Shown piece by piece: positions 60,107 through 64,000 of a DNA stretch of 64,000 nt. Made by a program: the position numbers and the translations under genes. Origin of the DNA: Clostridia bacterium. Its GTDB lineage: Bacteria > Bacillota > Clostridia > Christensenellales > Christensenellaceae. How positions within the stretch are numbered: the stretch's first letter is position 1; each line of letters opens with the position of its first letter. The DNA is taken from contig JAFRTU010000003.1 in the NCBI GenBank assembly GCA_017439085.1, positions 1 to 64,000 on the forward strand, in the 5' to 3' direction. The notes under the pieces were generated by a model, which had not been told where the DNA came from, did not search any database, and saw nothing but the letters and a program-made list of their open reading frames with translations.

Positions 60107-60134
60107 AAAATAAAAGGCCCGCTTCATGCGGGCC
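60107..60134 (-). terminator. intrinsic terminator of the mannitol-dehydrogenase-family gene
   Basis: On the minus strand GGCCCGC-ATGAA-GCGGGCC is followed by TTTTATTTTT. Confidence 0.9.
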
Positions 60135-60142
60135 ATAATTTA

Positions 60143-61378
60143 TCAGTAGTTGATGTCAAAGGGATAGAGGTCCGAGAGGTCATAGTACTGTGCGACTATG
60201 AGATCCTTCAGGAGCTTCTCGTCTTTATCCTCGTCCCTGAGTCCGGAGAACTCGGTAACAGCTTTCTCTATGCCGTTTTCTTTTATATAATCCCTGACCT
60301 TGATGGTGGTAGGATCGTTCTCGTTGAAGAAGTGGTATGCATATGCGGCACCTCTTGAAAGGAAGTAAGGGAGTTTTCCATGTTTCACGCATGCAAGAGC
60401 AGGTCCTATGAGCCTGTCGCCCTTGGCAATTTTTCTCGTCAGGTCTCCGCACACTCTGTCAATCGTATCCTTGTCGACGGAGTTTGCCTTATGGTTCAGG
60501 TATCCTGCCTTCTGTCTTTCGATAGGGTCATGCTCTTCCATAACTTCGTAGCTCATGCCCCATTCCTCGTGCATGGCAAATACGGATTCTTTTTTTGCAA
60601 GGAACAGGTGCTTCATAATGCCGGCATCATCCCTGCATTCTCCGATATATGTATATCCCCTGTATTTTCCGATGTATCCGCCGAGACTATGCGACATGTT
60701 GGCGACCCAGATCTTATGGATCATCCAAGCCGGGACGTTGTCCAGAGGTTTCAGACCGACGTTTTCCGGGAATCCGTTCTTTAAGATGTTGTCAACGGTC
60801 ATGAAAGGGGTGTCGCCGGAATTGCATGAAAGGGGATCTTCTTTCAGCATCTCTTCGGTCGGGAAAGCTCCATTCCTGTGCACGAGACACTCTGCAAGGG
60901 CCACATTCTTATTAAAGAAGTCTTTGCCGTTGTCAGTCTTCAGATATTTGTTGATTCCCTCACCAAAGAGCCTTGATCCGTAGAGGAAGTTCACTCCGAT
61001 GAGTATATCCATGGGTTCATCAGGGTCTTCGACAGCCCTTATCTCGATAGCATCGGCCAGCATGTGGGATATGGAATCGACTGCTCCCGGGAATATATTC
61101 GTGGAAATGTAGGAAGCCTCAGAGATCTCCTTCACGCACATGTCATATTCGGTCTCGGTGCAGAAAGCCTTGTAGCCTTTGATGATCTGCTTCGTATATG
61201 TACCGTCAGAGTGATGCTTGAAGTTCGTGTAATATCCCTGTGTACGCAGAGCGTCTACGAGCTTATCGGAATAATCAAGGAATGTGATGGTGAACCCGCC
61301 TTCGGTGAACAGATCGGCGATATATCCGCGGCCTATCTTGCCGGCACCGATCTGAACGAGGTTCTTCTTGTTTACCAT
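60143..61378 (-). CDS. mannitol dehydrogenase family protein
   Basis: The 411-residue NAD-dependent dehydrogenase has an N-terminal VQIGAGKIGRGYIADLF nucleotide-binding motif and a C-terminal mannitol-dehydrogenase domain (GGYIGKYRGYTYIGECRDD, LNHKANSVDKDTIDRVCGDL). It resembles mannitol-1-phosphate 5-dehydrogenase, but no PTS mannitol genes are near, so another sugar phosphate such as tagaturonate or fructuronate cannot be excluded. AAGGAGGATACC precedes the ATG. Confidence 0.8.
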   Translation of the reverse strand: MVNKKNLVQIGAGKIGRGYIADLFTEGGFTITFLDYSDKLVDALRTQGYYTNFKHHSDGTYTKQIIKGYKAFCTETEYDMCVKEISEASYISTNIFPGAVDSISHMLADAIEIRAVEDPDEPMDILIGVNFLYGSRLFGEGINKYLKTDNGKDFFNKNVALAECLVHRNGAFPTEEMLKEDPLSCNSGDTPFMTVDNILKNGFPENVGLKPLDNVPAWMIHKIWVANMSHSLGGYIGKYRGYTYIGECRDDAGIMKHLFLAKKESVFAMHEEWGMSYEVMEEHDPIERQKAGYLNHKANSVDKDTIDRVCGDLTRKIAKGDRLIGPALACVKHGKLPYFLSRGAAYAYHFFNENDPTTIKVRDYIKENGIEKAVTEFSGLRDEDKDEKLLKDLIVAQYYDLSDLYPFDINY

Positions 61379-61591
61379 AAATGGTATCCTCCTTCATAAT
61401 TTTAAATCTCATATGTAATTATAGACCGAATGATATGAAAATACACTTATGGAGAGAATGGACATGTGATTTTCTGATATAACAGTTGATGCTAACCGTT
61501 TGATATTTTTTGTACATTTGCAGTTATGGACAAATAATGGTTGTTATAGTACATTTCAAATATAATAATATTGTTTGGAGGTTTGACAATC

Positions 61592-61968
61592 ATGAAAAGG
61601 ATTGTTTTCTATTATCTGTTTGCTTGATAGTTGTGATCTTTGTTGGAATGGCATCAGCAAATACTACATATACAATGAGTGGTATGACTACTGATACTAG
61701 TAAAACGACTACAAAATCTATCACACCTGGGACTCTTGAGAAGAACAAATCTTATGGATTGGTCAAATTCACGCATCCTGGAGCAGAAACGGAAAGTTAC
61801 AGGGCTCGTTTTGGCGGCGCTTATACTGCTTGGGGATCGGTTGAAGACAGCCTACATCTTTTTATACAAGATACTTATATATCAGGGACAACAGCCACAG
61901 AGGGCTTTTACAGAAATGTAACCAATCATATACAGGTCAATTACACCGTGCTGGCCTCATTGAATTAA
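61592..61968 (+). pseudogene. small secreted-protein gene with a frameshift in the signal peptide
   Basis: GGAGG (61577-61581) places the start at ATG 61592 (MKRIVFYYLFA then stop). The other frame reads DCFLLSVCLIVVIFVGMASA, a proper signal peptide followed by about 100 residues of small, Thr/Ser-rich mature protein to TAA 61966-61968. One missing A in the run ATGAAAAGG would restore MKKDCFLLSVCLIVV. Either the gene is inactivated or a base was lost in sequencing. The mature family is not recognised. It lies 20 bp before an ABC permease gene, which suggests a shared operon. Confidence 0.6.
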
Positions 61969-61987
61969 GTTTACAACAAGCAAAATT

Positions 61988-64000
61988 ATGACAGAGATAC
62001 TTCGGGCTTATAGGGCAATATGGTATAAAAAAAGGTCATATTTCATCCTGTGTTTAAGCATGTTGATCGGAATAAGTATCGTTATATTGTGTCTGTTTAT
62101 ACTTTCTTCTGCAGAAGCCGACATTTATGGCTTTTATGCTGACAGATACGGAAAGCAGCATGCTTGTTTTTTTGACCTTGACGAGACGGATGAGGAGCTC
62201 CTTAAGGGGACTCCTTATCTTGATATCGGCTTCTTTGCAAATTATGGTCTTTGCGAAACTGCAGACGGAAAGACTGAGTTTACGCTAGGCTATTACTCGA
62301 AGGAAGCAACAGAACTCGGACATATAAGATTGGTGGACGGAAGATGGCCTGAAACACAGGAAGAGATAGTACTTTCTGAAAGCCTTGTCCGCTATTCATC
62401 GGAAGAGCCGTCCATAGGAGATGTAATATCAGTTAGTATTCAGGGAAAAGAACTGAAAGTGACCATAACGGGCATCATGGGTTCATTGGATTCATGGGAA
62501 ACGTCATATGTTGATCCTGTTCAGGCAGGGTATAATGATTATCCAAATGGAGTCATTTCTTCGAGGGACGATCTGAAATATACTTCCAATTATCTCATAT
62601 ATGACAATGCCACCACTGCAGAAAGGTTTTTTCTGGACATATCCGCTTTATACAGAACATTGGGACAAAACAGGGATTCATTAATGGCTATAAACCAGAA
62701 CCTGTACGTTACGGTGTATGAAGGGATTCTTCATGTATTTACTTCATTCAAGAGAACGATCGTTTTCGTACTTCTGATATCCTTATCTCTCATAATGGTG
62801 ACAGTCTTGAATTCGACTTTGGACAGTTACTCTGAGAGCATACGGAGATACACAAGACTAGGGGCTTCAGATATATTCATCCTGAAAGTCCTGAACAGAG
62901 ACGTCGGGCTTGCGCTCATCTCGTCCCTTGCCGGGGCAGTTATACCGTTGTCATTTGTTCTCAGCAAGACTTCCTTATTGCTGTGTATAGTAATACTCAC
63001 TATCTGCTTTGTTGTATTCAATTTTCTGGCAGTCTTAAAACTGAAAAGCTCAAAAGTGAAAAGTATCCATACCAAACAAGAAATCCATTTCAGAAGTTCT
63101 GTTTCAGATCTTATATATAACATATTCGGGAAGAGCAATACATTAAGAATGATACCAAACATCATCATCATTGCCATAATAATATCCGGTGTGGTTCTTT
63201 ATGGTTTTTACAGTGCGGAAATGACCACCATATTCGATATGACAGATTATGATTTTTATTTAGTCAATGCGACCGGTGGATACAACTATCTTGATGGGTT
63301 CCTGCATCATAACCAAAGAACTATGAGCATGAGCCCCAGAGAAGCTGTGGAGCTATACTCTCTTGATGGTATTAAAAAAGTAATGATCGACAACATGAAC
63401 GATCTGAATATAGTTGCCGATGTCTATCCGTCACTATACTGGAATCAGTTTATGTTGGTAAGACATCCCAAAGGGAGTTCGGAAGCAGTATTCAAAGTTG
63501 AAGGGATGAAAACCGAAGACTATATGACCATCTCGGAGTTTACGATAATAATAGTAACGGATGAGCTTGGTCAAACGCTAAAACAGAAGTATCAGGGTTT
63601 TCCGTATGAAGAAATGAAAAAGAACAAGTCCGTATGCATGTACGCACCCCCTGTAAACTATGGAGAAGGGACCGTCCAGGAAGATCTGTTCTGTAAATTA
63701 AGAGAGATAACATTTGGAAGAGTTGAAGAGACATTAATAGCTGATCCCGGTATTATAAAAGAAGGATATGGCCTGAAGTATTCCGAATATACCTACCCGG
63801 TAGAAAAGATATACTTTGAGTCAATTGATGATCTTGATCCTATATACTATCCCTCCAATCCTTTGATCTTCATTGCGGAGGAAACAAATACGATTACGGA
63901 CTTGATAAAAGAGGTTACGGCAGTAGAAGTCTTCCTTGAAGGAACATTTACAGAGGACGAGTATTCGGGAGTCTATTCTGCCATGATCGACATCTCCAGA
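61988..64000 (+). CDS. ABC transporter permease, FtsX-like (runs off the window)
   Basis: The open frame runs without a stop from ATG 61988 to the window end (671 codons so far). The protein begins TEILRAYRAIWYKKRSYFIL with a first helix, then a large extracytoplasmic domain. Three helices of a FtsX-type core follow (IVFVLLISLSLIMVTVLNST; DSYSESIRRYTRLGASDIFI, typical of the loop after it), then a second membrane segment (NIIIIAIIISGVVLYGFYS) and a second outer domain. This is the layout of long BceB/FtsX-like permeases for lipid or peptide export. The ATPase gene would lie beyond the window. Confidence 0.8.
   Translation, partial: MTEILRAYRAIWYKKRSYFILCLSMLIGISIVILCLFILSSAEADIYGFYADRYGKQHACFFDLDETDEELLKGTPYLDIGFFANYGLCETADGKTEFTLGYYSKEATELGHIRLVDGRWPETQEEIVLSESLVRYSSEEPSIGDVISVSIQGKELKVTITGIMGSLDSWETSYVDPVQAGYNDYPNGVISSRDDLKYTSNYLIYDNATTAERFFLDISALYRTLGQNRDSLMAINQNLYVTVYEGILHVFTSFKRTIVFVLLISLSLIMVTVLNSTLDSYSESIRRYTRLGASDIFILKVLNRDVGLALISSLAGAVIPLSFVLSKTSLLLCIVILTICFVVFNFLAVLKLKSSKVKSIHTKQEIHFRSSVSDLIYNIFGKSNTLRMIPNIIIIAIIISGVVLYGFYSAEMTTIFDMTDYDFYLVNATGGYNYLDGFLHHNQRTMSMSPREAVELYSLDGIKKVMIDNMNDLNIVADVYPSLYWNQFMLVRHPKGSSEAVFKVEGMKTEDYMTISEFTIIIVTDELGQTLKQKYQGFPYEEMKKNKSVCMYAPPVNYGEGTVQEDLFCKLREITFGRVEETLIADPGIIKEGYGLKYSEYTYPVEKIYFESIDDLDPIYYPSNPLIFIAEETNTITDLIKEVTAVEVFLEGTFTEDEYSGVYSAMIDISR

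Noticed and set aside
61510..61591. An upstream TTG start for the small secreted protein.
   Set aside because: It would put a charged 30-residue extension before the signal peptide and has no binding site; a one-base frameshift after ATG 61592 explains the data better.

Overview
The window looks like a chromosomal segment of a Gram-positive, probably anaerobic member of the Clostridia (Eubacteriales). The evidence is a class B sortase with an SPKTG-anchored substrate, LytR-CpsA-Psr and DUF3048 envelope proteins, a split CapA/CapB tyrosine-kinase system with a PHP-type phosphatase, a LoaP-type NusG paralogue and a PflA-like radical SAM protein. Family and species cannot be fixed from the sequence alone. 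Several promoters carry an extended -10 (TGnTATAAT).

Layout. (1) 1-4.2 kb: an accessory region on the 3' side of a minus-strand tRNA-Leu(UAA). It holds acetyltransferase and serine-hydrolase genes arrayed like cassettes, each preceded by a leftover gene tail and/or a similar junction sequence, between two blocks of IS-like short repeats. (2) 5.7-16.9 kb: a first complete surface-polysaccharide operon (priming transferase, GpsA, two LicD proteins plus a LicD stub, IspD/TarI-like cytidylyltransferase, extended SDR, Wzy, pyruvyltransferase, Wzx, and a Wzz-like protein ending in a degenerate kinase fold). It closes with a bidirectional terminator. (3) 17-21 kb: envelope housekeeping (DUF3048 lipoprotein, membrane-anchored FKBP/trigger-factor-like foldase, MATE exporter). 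(4) 21.1-50.3 kb: a second, very long capsule locus. It opens with a tyrosine recombinase whose stop codon lies inside one of two 20-bp perfect inverted repeats. The repeats bracket about 290 bp carrying an extended -10 promoter and a structured leader aimed at the capsule genes. The arrangement is a textbook phase-variation switch. Downstream come CapA, sortase B, LCP protein, SPKTG surface protein, CpsB phosphatase, CapB kinase and LoaP, then a serotype-specific block from about 29 kb with different codon habits (a second priming enzyme, glycosyltransferases, WecC and a broken WecC copy, heparinase-like fusion, ATP-grasp, GNAT, Wzy, Wzx, broken acyltransferase, WecB, phosphoesterase, VanZ). 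It ends with a GlcNAc-precursor module, nagB-LbH-glmM, under a consensus promoter and a leader that I read as a glmS-type self-cleaving ribozyme. (5) 51-64 kb: ordinary core-like genes (QueT, phosphoribosyltransferase, HAD, MFS, radical SAM, MBL hydrolase, PrpF-like, CNNM/CorC, mannitol-dehydrogenase family), a frameshifted secreted-protein gene, and an ABC permease cut by the window end.

How it works together. The capsule precursor route can be read directly: NagB (run towards GlcN6P) and GlmM, with an LbH acyltransferase, feed UDP-GlcNAc; WecB and WecC convert it to UDP-ManNAcA; glycosyltransferases, Wzx and Wzy assemble the polymer; CapA/CapB/CpsB control chain length and LCP attaches it. 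Three control layers are visible for one capsule: promoter inversion (on/off), LoaP processive antitermination (reach of a roughly 28-kb operon), and a GlcN6P-responsive ribozyme (amino-sugar supply). The two strongest points are the invertible promoter next to its presumed recombinase and the ribozyme in front of nagB rather than glmS.
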